This document shows, piece after piece, positions 52,533 to 60,680 of a DNA stretch of 64,000 bases. The position numbers and the translations under genes were made by a program. The DNA comes from Gemmatimonadota bacterium. GTDB taxonomy: Bacteria; Gemmatimonadota; Gemmatimonadetes; Longimicrobiales; Gaopeijiaceae. The stretch lies in assembly GCA_030428885.1 (NCBI GenBank), contig JAUIEJ010000007.1, positions 248,001 to 312,000 on the forward strand, in the 5' to 3' direction. Every line of letters starts with the position of its first letter. Positions within the stretch are counted from its first letter, which is position 1. The notes beneath the pieces are model-generated. The model was given only the letters and a program-made list of their open reading frames with translations, did no database searches and was not told where the DNA came from.

Positions 52533-54229
52533 CCGCGTCTCGACACACGCGGGAGCGGGAGCTTTTTCTCGAGGCCCGGGGACTCCCGCCGGAGAGACGG
52601 GCGACCTTCCTGGCTTCGGCATGCGGCGACGACACCGATCTCCGCGGGGGCGTGGAGGAGCTGTTGAGGCACGACCGCCCGTGGGAGACACTGGTGCTGG
52701 GCCCGCCACCCTTCAGCGAACGCTCCCGGCCACCGTCGACCCTACCCCCGGACCTGCTCTGGGCGGGCGTGCGCCGGCTGCGCGCCATCGGAATCCTGCT
52801 GCCCATCACCCTGGTGCTCATGTGGGTCGTGCCGGTCACGCTCGCCGGCCGCATGGGCCAGGAGCTCCGGGACCCGTGGCAGTGGGCTCCCCCGGTGACG
52901 GCCATGCTCGCGTCGGCTCTGGTCGTGTGGGCGACGCTTCGCTGGAGGTCGGCGCAGAGGGTCCTCGGGCTTGGGCTAGCCTATGAAGTCGTGGTGGCCT
53001 ACGCCCTGGTGGCGGGGCAGTACTGGGGTTCGTTCGCCGAGGTACCGGGCGGCGTTCTGGACTTCGACGTGGTGGGGTTCTCGGCGGTGGTTCCCTGGAT
53101 GCTACTATACGCCGTCCTGGTACCGGCCCGCCCGACCCGGGCCCTGCCCGCCCTGGTGCTGGCGGCGTCGGCTCCCCCGGTCCTCTACGCACTGACCGTG
53201 CAAGCCGGCGTCGCGCCTCACCTATCGGGAAGCCGCTTCTTCTACGCCTTCGTCTTCCCCAACGTCGCCGCCGTCGGGTTCGCCTGGTTCGCAATCTCGG
53301 TGGTCTACGGACTCGGGAGGGCTGTCGAAGAGGCCCGGGAGGTCGGCGCCTACCGCCTCGACGAGCCTCTGGGCGAGGGGGCCATGGGAACGGTGTGGCG
53401 GGCCCGGCACCGGCTCCTCGCACGGCCGGCTGCCATCAAGCTCGTCCGCAAGGAGACCCTGGGCACCGATCCCGACGCTGTGGCGATCGCCCTCGAACGC
53501 TTCGAGACCGAGGCGCGGACCACGGCCTCCCTCCGGTCCCCTCACACCGTCGAACTGTACGACTTCGGGCGGGCCACCGACGGCTCCCTCTACTACGCCA
53601 TGGAGCTCCTGGACGGCATCGATCTCTACGACATGGTGCGCCGGTTCGGCCCTCTCCCGCCAGGCCGGGCGGTCCACCTGGCCCAGCAGGTCTGTTCGTC
53701 GCTGGCCGAAGCCCACGGAATGGGCCTGATCCACAGGGACATCAAGCCCGCCAACCTCTTCGTGTGCCGACAGGGCGTCGAACGGGACGTGCTCAAGGTG
53801 CTGGACTTCGGCCTCGTCCGTCCGGTGACGTCCGCGGAGGAGGCCGGGACGGGTGGCATCGAGGGCACCCCCGCATTCATGGCGCCGGAGGCCACCGTGG
53901 CCGGCGGGTCCGGAATCGACCCCCGCTCCGACCTCTACGGACTGGGCGCGGTCCTGTACTGGATGCTCACCGGACGGGCTCCCGTGGAGGCGGCAACCCT
54001 GGCCGGGCTTCTCGCCGCCAAGATCCGCGACGATCCCTCACGTCCGAGCGGGACGGGCGTGGACGTGCCCGCGAGCCTCGACGACCTCGTCGTGCGTTGC
54101 CTGGCCCGCAAACCCGAGGATCGACCGGAGTCCGCCGAGGCCTTGCGGACGGCGCTGACCTCCGACCCCGGGGTGCCCCCGTGGACGCGGGAAGACGCAC
54201 GCCGATGGTGGGCTGAGCACGACGTCTGA
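52529..54229 (+). CDS. Membrane Ser/Thr protein kinase, kinase domain after the membrane part
   Basis: A 566-residue kinase. Residues 8-50 are the short N-terminal helical domain common in sigma-linked kinases (RELFLEARGLPPERRATFLASAC). Six hydrophobic segments span about 82-265. The kinase domain starts only at about 277: LGEGAMGTVW glycine loop, Lys304 in AAIKL, HRDIKPAN (Asp404), DFGL (426-429), GTPAFMAPE and RSDLYGLGAVLYWML. In most related proteins the kinase comes first and the membrane part later, so the order here is reversed. All catalytic residues are present. It is coupled to the ECF sigma gene. Confidence 0.9.
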   Translation: MTASRHTRERELFLEARGLPPERRATFLASACGDDTDLRGGVEELLRHDRPWETLVLGPPPFSERSRPPSTLPPDLLWAGVRRLRAIGILLPITLVLMWVVPVTLAGRMGQELRDPWQWAPPVTAMLASALVVWATLRWRSAQRVLGLGLAYEVVVAYALVAGQYWGSFAEVPGGVLDFDVVGFSAVVPWMLLYAVLVPARPTRALPALVLAASAPPVLYALTVQAGVAPHLSGSRFFYAFVFPNVAAVGFAWFAISVVYGLGRAVEEAREVGAYRLDEPLGEGAMGTVWRARHRLLARPAAIKLVRKETLGTDPDAVAIALERFETEARTTASLRSPHTVELYDFGRATDGSLYYAMELLDGIDLYDMVRRFGPLPPGRAVHLAQQVCSSLAEAHGMGLIHRDIKPANLFVCRQGVERDVLKVLDFGLVRPVTSAEEAGTGGIEGTPAFMAPEATVAGGSGIDPRSDLYGLGAVLYWMLTGRAPVEAATLAGLLAAKIRDDPSRPSGTGVDVPASLDDLVVRCLARKPEDRPESAEALRTALTSDPGVPPWTREDARRWWAEHDV

Positions 54230-54238
54230 CGACGAGGC

Positions 54239-54292
54239 GTGAGGGCCGGGTTCGAGAGGCGTCCCGACGGGAAGCGAGCCTCGGGCCCTCAC
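54239..54292. terminator. Possible bidirectional terminator hairpin
   Basis: GTGAGGGCC (54239-54247) pairs with GGCCCTCAC (54284-54292) around a 36-base loop that has its own small TCCC/GGGA hairpin. It lies between the convergent kinase and ROK genes and covers the ROK stop codon. No T-run is present. Confidence 0.35.
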
Positions 54293-55194
54293 CCCTCCGC
54301 CTCTTCAAGCGTCCACAGCCACGCCGCGCCCCGCACACCGCTGCTGTCGCCGTGGAGGTTGGTCACGACGCGCACCGTGGGGTCGTCGGTGAAGACGTGG
54401 GGGCGGAGGGCCTCCTGGGCGGCAGCGGCGAGGCCCGGCGTGTTGGACACGCCGCCGCCCAGCACGATCACCTCGGGGTCCAGGACGTCGACGATCACGG
54501 CCAGGGCGCGTCCCAGTCGCTCCACGTACCGCTCCACCGTGGCGGCGCAGGCGGCGTCGCCCTCGGCGGCCCATGCCGCGATGCGCCGGGCGTCGACCCG
54601 GTCGCCCACCACTCGGAAGTGGTCGTCGGACATGCCCGGCCCCGACAGCCACGTCTCCACGCACCCCCGGCGTCCGCACCAACAGGCCGGTCCGGGGACT
54701 TCGTCGGGGGCGGCCACGGGCAGGGGCATGTGTCCCCACTCTCCGGCGATCCCGCTGGCCCCGGCCAGGACCCGGCCACCGATCACCACACCCCCGCCTA
54801 CACCGGTCCCCAGAATCACCCCGAACACCGGATCGGCGCCGGCGGCGGCGCCGTCCGACGCCTCCGACAGGGCGAAGCAGTTGGCGTCGTTGTTCACGCG
54901 CACGGGGCGGCCCAGGCGCGCGGACAGGTCCACGTCCAGGGCGTGGCCCTCCAGCCAGGTGGAGTTGGCATTGCGCACGAGTCCCGTGCGGGGGGAGAGG
55001 GACCCGGGAATGCCTACGCCGACGGTGCAGCGTCGCCCGGCCTCGGTGTCGAGGCGCGCCACCACCTCGGCGATGGCCTCGAGGGTACCCTCGTAGTTCC
55101 GGGGCGTGGCCACCCGCACGCGGTGCTCCCCGCCGTCGGGGGCCAGGAGAAGCCCCTCGGTCTTGGTTCCCCCGAGATCGATGCCGATTCGCAT
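54289..55194 (-). CDS. ROK-family sugar kinase
   Basis: A 301-residue kinase with the ROK hallmarks: phosphate loop RIGIDLGGTKTEGLLL, NDANCFALSE with the catalytic Asp, GTGVGGGVVIGG, and the zinc site CWCGRRGCVETWLSGPG. The Glu-His of IAGEWGHMP matches glucokinase/fructokinase/N-acetylglucosamine kinase members; the exact sugar is not fixed. Start at 55194 is chosen because the P-loop begins there. Monocistronic, divergent from DUF427/photolyase. Confidence 0.9.
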   Translation of the reverse strand: MRIGIDLGGTKTEGLLLAPDGGEHRVRVATPRNYEGTLEAIAEVVARLDTEAGRRCTVGVGIPGSLSPRTGLVRNANSTWLEGHALDVDLSARLGRPVRVNNDANCFALSEASDGAAAGADPVFGVILGTGVGGGVVIGGRVLAGASGIAGEWGHMPLPVAAPDEVPGPACWCGRRGCVETWLSGPGMSDDHFRVVGDRVDARRIAAWAAEGDAACAATVERYVERLGRALAVIVDVLDPEVIVLGGGVSNTPGLAAAAQEALRPHVFTDDPTVRVVTNLHGDSSGVRGAAWLWTLEEAEG

Positions 55195-55280
55195 GTCGCC
55201 ACGATCCGGGTTCGCGGGGACTCGGGCAAGCCCTCCGCACGCCCTCCGCACTCCCGGGGCGCTGCCGGGTACCCGGCGCC

Positions 55281-55742
55281 ATGGAATCCGTCTGGGACTA
55301 CCCCCGCCCGCCCCGCCTCGAGCGTGTGTCCGCCCGCATCACGGTGGAATTCGCCGGCACCGTCATCGCCGACACCACCGCCGCATGGCGCATTCTCGAG
55401 ACCAGCCACCCGCCCACCTACTACCTGCCGCCGGGCGACATCGCCGACGGCGTGCTCGAACCCGCGGGCCGGGGCTCGATCTGCGAGTGGAAGGGTGTGG
55501 CGCGCTACTGGACGGTGCGGGTGGGCGACCGGGTCGCCGAGCGGGTGGCGTGGAGTTATCCGGACCCCTCGGGCGCCTACGCCGATCTGAAGGATCACGT
55601 GGCGTTCTATTGCGGCCCCATGGACCGCTGCACCGTGGGCGGCGTCGAGGCCGAACCCCAGCCCGGCGGCTTCTACGGCGGCTGGATCACCCCCGACATC
55701 ACGGGCCCCTTCAAGGGCGGGCCGGGCACCATGGGCTGGTGA
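55281..55742 (+). CDS. DUF427 protein
   Basis: A 153-residue protein: ITVEFAGTVIADTTAAWRILETSHPPTYYLPPGDI, CEWKGVARYWTVRVGD, AWSYPDPSGAYADLKDHVAFY, and a C-terminal extension EPQPGGFYGGWITPDITGPFKGGPG. The middle is the compact DUF427 beta fold. Function unknown, but the gene is often near photolyases. It overlaps the photolyase gene by four bases (GTGA), which supports a link to light or DNA repair. Confidence 0.87.
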   Translation: MESVWDYPRPPRLERVSARITVEFAGTVIADTTAAWRILETSHPPTYYLPPGDIADGVLEPAGRGSICEWKGVARYWTVRVGDRVAERVAWSYPDPSGAYADLKDHVAFYCGPMDRCTVGGVEAEPQPGGFYGGWITPDITGPFKGGPGTMGW

Positions 55743-57304
55743 GCGTCCGCACCCTGCTGCTGGTCCTGGGCGACCAGCTCGACGACGGGGCCGATGCCCT
55801 CGACGCCCTGGACCCGGACCGGGACGCGGTCTGGATGGCCGAGGTCGACGAGGAGATCACGTACGTGCCCTGCCACAAACGGCGCATCGCGGTCTTCCTG
55901 GCGTCCATGCGCCACTTCCGCGATCGGCTGCGCGGGCGGGGCTACGCCGTGCACTACCACGAGCTCGGCCCCGACCCGGACGACGACCGGGGGGCGGGCT
56001 TCGCCGAGGTGCTGGCCGAGGACCTGGCGCGGCTGGATCCCGACGAGGTCGTCGTGACCCTGCCCGGCGACCACCGGGTGAAGGAGTCCCTCGAGCGCAC
56101 GGTCGGCGAGCTTGGCCTCGACCTGCGCATCGCCGGCGACCGGCACTTCTACTGCGAGCCCGACGCCTTCGCCCGCTGGCTGAAGGGGCGAAAGCGGATC
56201 CTCCTGGAGGACTTCTACCGCTGGATGCGGAAACGCCACGACATCCTCCTGGACACCGACGGCAAACCCGTCGGGGGCGAGTGGAACTACGACTCCCGCA
56301 ACCGGGAGTCCTTCGGCGCCGACGGCCCCGGCGACCTTCCCCATCCCCCGCGCTTCGAGCCCGACGAGGTCACCCAGGGGGTCCTGGACCTCATCGAGGC
56401 CCGATGGCCCGACCACCCCGGCCGCCTCGGAGGCTTCGCCGAACCGGTCACGCCCGACCAGGCTCGTGACGCCCTCGACGCGTTCGTGAAGGACCGGCTC
56501 CCCCGGTTCGGCACCTTCCAGGACGCTCTCTGGAAAGGCGAACACGAACTGGTCCACTCGCGGCTGTCGGCGGTCCTCAATCTCAAGCTCCTGGACCCCC
56601 GGGACTGTGTCGGGGCCGCCCTCGAAGCCCTGCAGCGTGGCGACGCCCCCCTGAACGCGGTGGAGGGGTTCGTACGCCAGATCCTGGGGTGGCGCGAGTA
56701 CGTGCGGGGACTCTACTGGCGCTTCATGCCCGACTATGCGGAGGGCAACGCCCTGGAGTGCGAAGACCGCGACGTGCCGTGGTTCTTCTGGGACGGCGAG
56801 ACCGACATGGCGTGCGTGGCCGACGCCATGGAGGGGGTGCTGGAGCTCGGCTACGCCCACCACATCCAGCGCCTCATGGTGCTGGGGCTGTTCGCGCTGC
56901 TGAGCGGAGTGCAGCCGTACCGCTTCCATCTCTGGCACATGGCGCTCTACATCGACGCCGTGGACTGGGTGTCGCTGCCGAATACGCTGGGCATGAGCCA
57001 GTTCGGCGATGGCGGCGTGGTGGGCACGAAACCGTACTGTGCGTCCGGAAAGTACATCCAGCGCATGGGCAACCTCTGCGGCGGATGCCGCTACGATCCC
57101 GCGGCGTCCACCGGCGACGACGCGTGCCCGTTCACCACCCTCTACTGGGACTTCCTCATGCGGAATCGGGAGACCCTCGAAGCGGTGCCCCGTATGGGAT
57201 TCCAGCTCAAGAACGTCGACCGGAAAGGCGACGACGAGCTGGCCGCGATCCGGAAGAAGGCCGCCGAGGTTCTGGCGCGAGTGGCCGCCGGCGAGCGCAT
57301 CTGA
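55739..57304 (+). CDS. Iron-sulfur bacterial cryptochrome/photolyase (FeS-BCP)
   Basis: A 521-residue flavoprotein of the FeS-BCP/PhrB group. N-terminal antenna domain LLLVLGDQLDDGADAL and EEITYVPCHKRRIAVFLASMRHF; the helical FAD domain carries EGFVRQILGWREYVRGLYW, HHIQRLMVLGLFALLSG and WVSLPNTLGMSQFGDGG. Four Cys for the 4Fe-4S cluster are visible: KPYCAS, NLCGGC (two) and DACPF. Relatives repair (6-4) photoproducts or sense light. GTG start within the DUF427 stop. All cluster ligands are present, so it should be active. Confidence 0.92.
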   Translation: MSVRTLLLVLGDQLDDGADALDALDPDRDAVWMAEVDEEITYVPCHKRRIAVFLASMRHFRDRLRGRGYAVHYHELGPDPDDDRGAGFAEVLAEDLARLDPDEVVVTLPGDHRVKESLERTVGELGLDLRIAGDRHFYCEPDAFARWLKGRKRILLEDFYRWMRKRHDILLDTDGKPVGGEWNYDSRNRESFGADGPGDLPHPPRFEPDEVTQGVLDLIEARWPDHPGRLGGFAEPVTPDQARDALDAFVKDRLPRFGTFQDALWKGEHELVHSRLSAVLNLKLLDPRDCVGAALEALQRGDAPLNAVEGFVRQILGWREYVRGLYWRFMPDYAEGNALECEDRDVPWFFWDGETDMACVADAMEGVLELGYAHHIQRLMVLGLFALLSGVQPYRFHLWHMALYIDAVDWVSLPNTLGMSQFGDGGVVGTKPYCASGKYIQRMGNLCGGCRYDPAASTGDDACPFTTLYWDFLMRNRETLEAVPRMGFQLKNVDRKGDDELAAIRKKAAEVLARVAAGERI

Positions 57305-57416
57305 CCCTCGCTGCGGCGGTGGACCTCTCCCCGCCCTCGGCGCGAAGTTTCCGTACCCTTCGTCCACGAGTCGTCGCCTCGGACCGCGTTCGGCGACTCG
57401 CCCCTCTGGAGTCCCC

Positions 57417-57893
57417 ATGAACAAGCGAGCGCCCGTCATCGCCCAGATGCTCTCGGCCGCAGCCGTCGTCCTGGGCCTCGTGTTCGTCGGTTACGAACTG
57501 CGTCAGAACACGGCCATGATGCGGGGTTCGACGATGCAGGCCATCTCGGACAAGTATGTCGATTACGTGACCGCACTCGTCGATTCCGTACCCGCCGACC
57601 TGATGCGCCGAGTGCATGGCGGCGAGACGACGGAAAACTTCACTCCGGTCGAGAACACCCAGATCAGCATCCTGTTCAACGCGTTCGTGCAGATGCTCGA
57701 GAACTCGTTCCTCCAGCACCGGGAAGGCCTGGTCTCCGAGGCCGTGTTCGACAGCTACGGGTGGACCTGGGGAATGATCCAGACGGCTCGCTTCGAGGAG
57801 TACTGGCGGAACCGGTCGAGCCCCCACGTCGCCAGTGCCGAATTCGTGGAGTTCTTCGAAGCCCGCGTGCAGATCGGTCCGGTGGACCCGTAG
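57417..57893 (+). CDS. Membrane-anchored hypothetical protein
   Basis: A 158-residue protein with one N-terminal helix (QMLSAAAVVLGLVFVGYEL) followed by RQNTAMMRGSTMQAISDKY and a helical soluble part with FTPVENTQISILFNAFVQMLENSFLQHREGLV. Proteins with the same YELRQNT start are frequent unnamed genes of marine and soil bacteria. GGAG five bases before the ATG. Function unknown. Confidence 0.65.
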   Translation: MNKRAPVIAQMLSAAAVVLGLVFVGYELRQNTAMMRGSTMQAISDKYVDYVTALVDSVPADLMRRVHGGETTENFTPVENTQISILFNAFVQMLENSFLQHREGLVSEAVFDSYGWTWGMIQTARFEEYWRNRSSPHVASAEFVEFFEARVQIGPVDP

Positions 57894-57951
57894 GGCAAGC
57901 ACCGAGGCCGCATCGCCGCTCCCATAACTCCCTTCCAGACCCCTGCTCGAC

Positions 57952-58749
57952 ATGACGACTTTCCCCAGTCCCCGATTCCTCCGCGCCGCGGTGTTCGCGG
58001 CCTTCGCCTCGGCCTTCGCTCCGGTGGCGATCGCCGCCCAGGACGCGGTCCCCACCCGGGTCGTGGTCCGGGTCGTCTCCAACGACGCCAAGATCATCGG
58101 ATCGGGGGTGGGTGGCGCGCGGGTCATGATCCGCGACGGCCTCACGGGCCAGATCCTGGCGTCGGGCCTCCAGGAGGGGGGCACGGGCGACACAGAGGCG
58201 ATCCTGGGACCCCGTCCCCGGGAGGGCGGCGTGTTCGACACCGAGGGCGCCGCGGCCTTCCGGGCCACCCTCGACCTGACCGGCCCCACCATGGTGACCG
58301 TGGAGGCCGAAGGGCCCCTCCAACCGGACCACGCGCTCCAGCACGCCAGCACCTCCATGCTGCTGGTGCCCGGCCATCACGTGGAGGGCGACGGGGTGAT
58401 CCTCACCCTCCACGGCTTCAGCGTGGAAGTGGTGGAGGCGCCGGCCACGGCCCAGGCGGGATCGGCCGTGCCGGTGCGGGCGAAGGTGACCATGCTGTGC
58501 GGCTGCCCCACCGAGCCCGGGGGACGCTGGGATTCGGATCGCTACACGCTCCTCCTTTCCCTCATGCAGGGGGACCGCGTCGTGGCCCAGGGGACCCTCG
58601 CCTACGCCGGCGAGACCAGCCACTACGACGGTGAGGTGATGGTGCCGGCCGACCTGGCGCCGGGGGACTACAGCGTGCGGGTCGTGGCCGTGGACGGTGA
58701 GCGGAGCAACGCGGGCATGACCCTCCAGCCCATCCGGATCGAACGCTGA
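57952..58749 (+). CDS. Exported beta-sandwich protein
   Basis: A 265-residue exported protein; signal peptide residues 1-29 (FLRAAVFAAFASAFAPVAIAAQ). Two beta-sandwich units follow: about 33-125 (VVVRVVSNDAKIIG, GARVMIRDGLTGQI, AAFRATLDLTGPTMVTVEAEG) and 150-262 (VEVVEAPATAQAGSAVPVRAKVTMLCGCP, YDGEVMVPADLAPGDYSVRVVAVDG). The second resembles an Ig-like carrier fold with a CGC cluster. No enzyme motif seen. SfsA follows eight bases after its stop. Confidence 0.62.
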   Translation: MTTFPSPRFLRAAVFAAFASAFAPVAIAAQDAVPTRVVVRVVSNDAKIIGSGVGGARVMIRDGLTGQILASGLQEGGTGDTEAILGPRPREGGVFDTEGAAAFRATLDLTGPTMVTVEAEGPLQPDHALQHASTSMLLVPGHHVEGDGVILTLHGFSVEVVEAPATAQAGSAVPVRAKVTMLCGCPTEPGGRWDSDRYTLLLSLMQGDRVVAQGTLAYAGETSHYDGEVMVPADLAPGDYSVRVVAVDGERSNAGMTLQPIRIER

Positions 58750-58757
58750 CGGAGGTC

Positions 58758-59480
58758 GTGCTGCCCCTGCCGGGTCCCCTGGTGGGGGCCCGGTTCGTGG
58801 AGCGTCCGAATCGGTTCGTGCTGGTCTGCCGGGTGGACGGCCGCCCCGACGGCGCGCCCCCGGAGCGGGTGCACATGGCCGACCCCGGGCGGCTGCGGGA
58901 GCTGCTCCTGCCCGACGTGGAGCTCCGGGTGCGTCCGGCGGATCGCCCGGGGCGCGCCACCGACTGGTCCGCGGTGCTGGTGCGCACGCCCGAGGACGAC
59001 GGGTGGGTGTCCATCGACACGACCCTTCCCAATCGGCTGATCCGGCGGGCGCTGGAGGCCGACGCCCTGGCCGAGTTCTACGGCTGGCGCCTGGAGCGGG
59101 CCGAGTGGCCCCACCAGGGATCGCGTTTCGACTTCCTGCTGCAGGGGGTGGACGATCCGGAGCGACGCCTCGTGGTCGAGGTGAAGAGCGTGAGCCTGGT
59201 GGAGGACGGCGTGGCGCTCTTCCCCGACGCGGTGACGGCGCGAGGCGCCCGCCACGTGGAGGAACTGGCCGAGATCGCGGCCCGCCCCGGCTGGGAGGCC
59301 GCCGTGCTGTTCGTCCTGCAGCGCGAGGGCGCTCGGGAGATCCGGGCAGCCGCCGAACTCGACCCCACGTTTGCGGAGCGGCTCGCCGCCGCTCGTCGCG
59401 CGGGGGTGCGGGTCCTGGGGCGGCGGTGCCGGGTGAGCGAGGAGGGAGTGACGCTGGGGGATCCGGTGCCGGTGGAGTGA
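58758..59480 (+). CDS. sfsA: SfsA-family DNA/RNA nuclease
   Basis: A 240-residue SfsA protein. The N-terminal OB-like part (VGARFVERPNRFVLVCRVDGRP, HMADPGRLRELLLP) leads into the PD-(D/E)XK nuclease core: SRFDFLLQG, LVVEVKSVSL and FPDAVTARGARHVEEL. E. coli SfsA was named for sugar fermentation stimulation and later assigned nuclease activity. The GTG at 58758 is only two to three bases after GGAGG, an unusually short spacing, but no better start exists. Co-transcribed with the preceding exported protein. Confidence 0.9.
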   Translation: MLPLPGPLVGARFVERPNRFVLVCRVDGRPDGAPPERVHMADPGRLRELLLPDVELRVRPADRPGRATDWSAVLVRTPEDDGWVSIDTTLPNRLIRRALEADALAEFYGWRLERAEWPHQGSRFDFLLQGVDDPERRLVVEVKSVSLVEDGVALFPDAVTARGARHVEELAEIAARPGWEAAVLFVLQREGAREIRAAAELDPTFAERLAAARRAGVRVLGRRCRVSEEGVTLGDPVPVE

Positions 59481-59611
59481 GGCCCCGGGAAACCATTCGG
59501 GCGCCCGGCACGTCTATAGGTTCGAGGGGGCGACGCCGGCAGGGGCCGGGTCGACCTCCCGAGCCAACCGGACCGACCGGTGGCTCCGACCACAGGGAGG
59601 GGAGGACGACG

Positions 59612-60145
59612 ATGCGGACGACGTGGCGGAATTCGGCCATTCTGGCCATCACGACCCTGGCGCTCACGGCGGGAACAACCGCTGCTCAGTACGCCGGACC
59701 CATGGACGACGGCGCCACCGGCGACGCCGCCGAATACCTGCGCCAGGCCGAGGCGGCTCTGGCCGATCATCAGGACTGGGGGAAGGCGGCAGTGCTGTAC
59801 GCCAAGGCGGCGGAGCTGCAGACCGACGATCCCGACGCCGCTCGGAGCTGGCGCATGTCGGGACTCCTGGCCTACTACGCCGGCCGCGAAGGTCGGGCCG
59901 TGGACGCCCTGGAGAAGTCGGCCGAGACGGCCCTGGCCTGGGGCGACGTGGCCTCGGCAGCCCGTTCCTACCTCGACGCGGCCTGGGTCGCCCGGCGCGA
60001 CGGCAACGCCCGGCGCACCCTGGACCTCGCCCAGCGGGGCGAGCGCCTGGCCTCCTCGCCCCTCCTGGAGCGGTCGGAGCGGGCCGAGCTCATGAGCCGC
60101 ATCGCCGAGGACACCCCGCCTCAGATGCCGGCCCAGGGGTCCTGA
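59612..60145 (+). CDS. Exported TPR-like protein
   Basis: A 177-residue exported protein, signal peptide residues 1-25 (SAILAITTLALTAGTTAAQ). The mature part is helical with TPR-like pairs: AAEYLRQAEAALADHQDWGKAAVLYAKAAELQ, RSWRMSGLLAYYAGREGRAVDALEKSAETAL, and SAARSYLDAAWVARRDGNARRTLDLAQRGERL. It probably serves as a small periplasmic adaptor. GGGAGG motifs precede the ATG. A strong hairpin follows its stop. Confidence 0.7.
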   Translation: MRTTWRNSAILAITTLALTAGTTAAQYAGPMDDGATGDAAEYLRQAEAALADHQDWGKAAVLYAKAAELQTDDPDAARSWRMSGLLAYYAGREGRAVDALEKSAETALAWGDVASAARSYLDAAWVARRDGNARRTLDLAQRGERLASSPLLERSERAELMSRIAEDTPPQMPAQGS

Positions 60146-60170
60146 CCGCCGGAAACACCGGACGGCACAC

Positions 60171-60209
60171 CGCCCCCGCACCGCTGGGCCACCCGGCGGT
60201 GCGGGGGCG
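60171..60209 (+). terminator. Strong GC hairpin after the TPR-like gene
   Basis: A perfect 14-base stem, CGCCCCCGCACCGC (60171-60184) with GCGGTGCGGGGGCG (60196-60209), loop of 11 bases, 26 bases past the stop. There is no T-run, which is common for termination hairpins in very GC-rich genomes. Confidence 0.55.
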
Positions 60210-60427
60210 TCGTGCAGGCGCAGGTTACCGAATCGGCTCCCACTTGCGGGGGTCGTTCGGAGGGCGCGGCGCGCCCACGGGACGTTCCGAGTCTCGCCGG
60301 GCGGGAGCCAGGCAGGTGGGGAGGGCGGAAATCCGCCCGATCGCGGCGAAAAAGCGGCCCGGGCGTCCCCCGACTGATCCGGAGAGCCGCACGAAACCGC
60401 CCCAACGACGGCGCGCCGCTGCCCTCT

Positions 60428-60564
60428 GTCCGTTTGGGGGCGCTATATGTCGCCAACTCTCCACAACCCTCCGGGCCGCGCCGTCGTGGGTACGTTTCGT
60501 GCGGCCTGGGCGCCTGAAACGTACCCAACCTCCCGGTGGGCGGAGTTGTGTCAACTTGGGGGCG
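60428..60564. repeat. Intergenic hairpin repeat, family B copy 2
   Basis: Counterpart of 10363-10546. It has GTCCGTTTGGGGGC at 60428-60441 (also at 10448), a perfect 11-base stem GGGTACGTTTC (60488-60498) with GAAACGTACCC (60516-60526), and ACTTGGGGGCG at 60554-60564. The loop and inner flanks (60494-60520) match 10392-10416 in reverse orientation at about nine positions in ten. It fills the gap between the convergent TPR-like and monooxygenase genes. Confidence 0.6.
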
Positions 60565-60583
60565 TTCGGAAAGGCGCGGGGGA

Positions 60584-60670
60584 CCGCGACCGGCAGCCGC
60601 GACCGGCAGCCGCGACCGGCAGGCGCGACCGACCACCGCGACCAACCACCGCGACCCGCGACCCGCGACC
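60584..60670. repeat. Short tandem repeat, 13-base units
   Basis: Three exact copies of CCGCGACCGGCAG (60584-60622), two decayed copies (60623-60648), then CCGCGAC steps of seven bases to about 60670. It ends ten bases before the monooxygenase stop. A simple expanded repeat, not a CRISPR array: there are no spacers. Confidence 0.8.
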
Positions 60671-60680
60671 GCGGCCCCCC

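Noticed and set aside
60584-60670. Possible CRISPR-like array
   Set aside because: Units are 13 then 7 bases long and contiguous, without spacers, and no cas gene is near.
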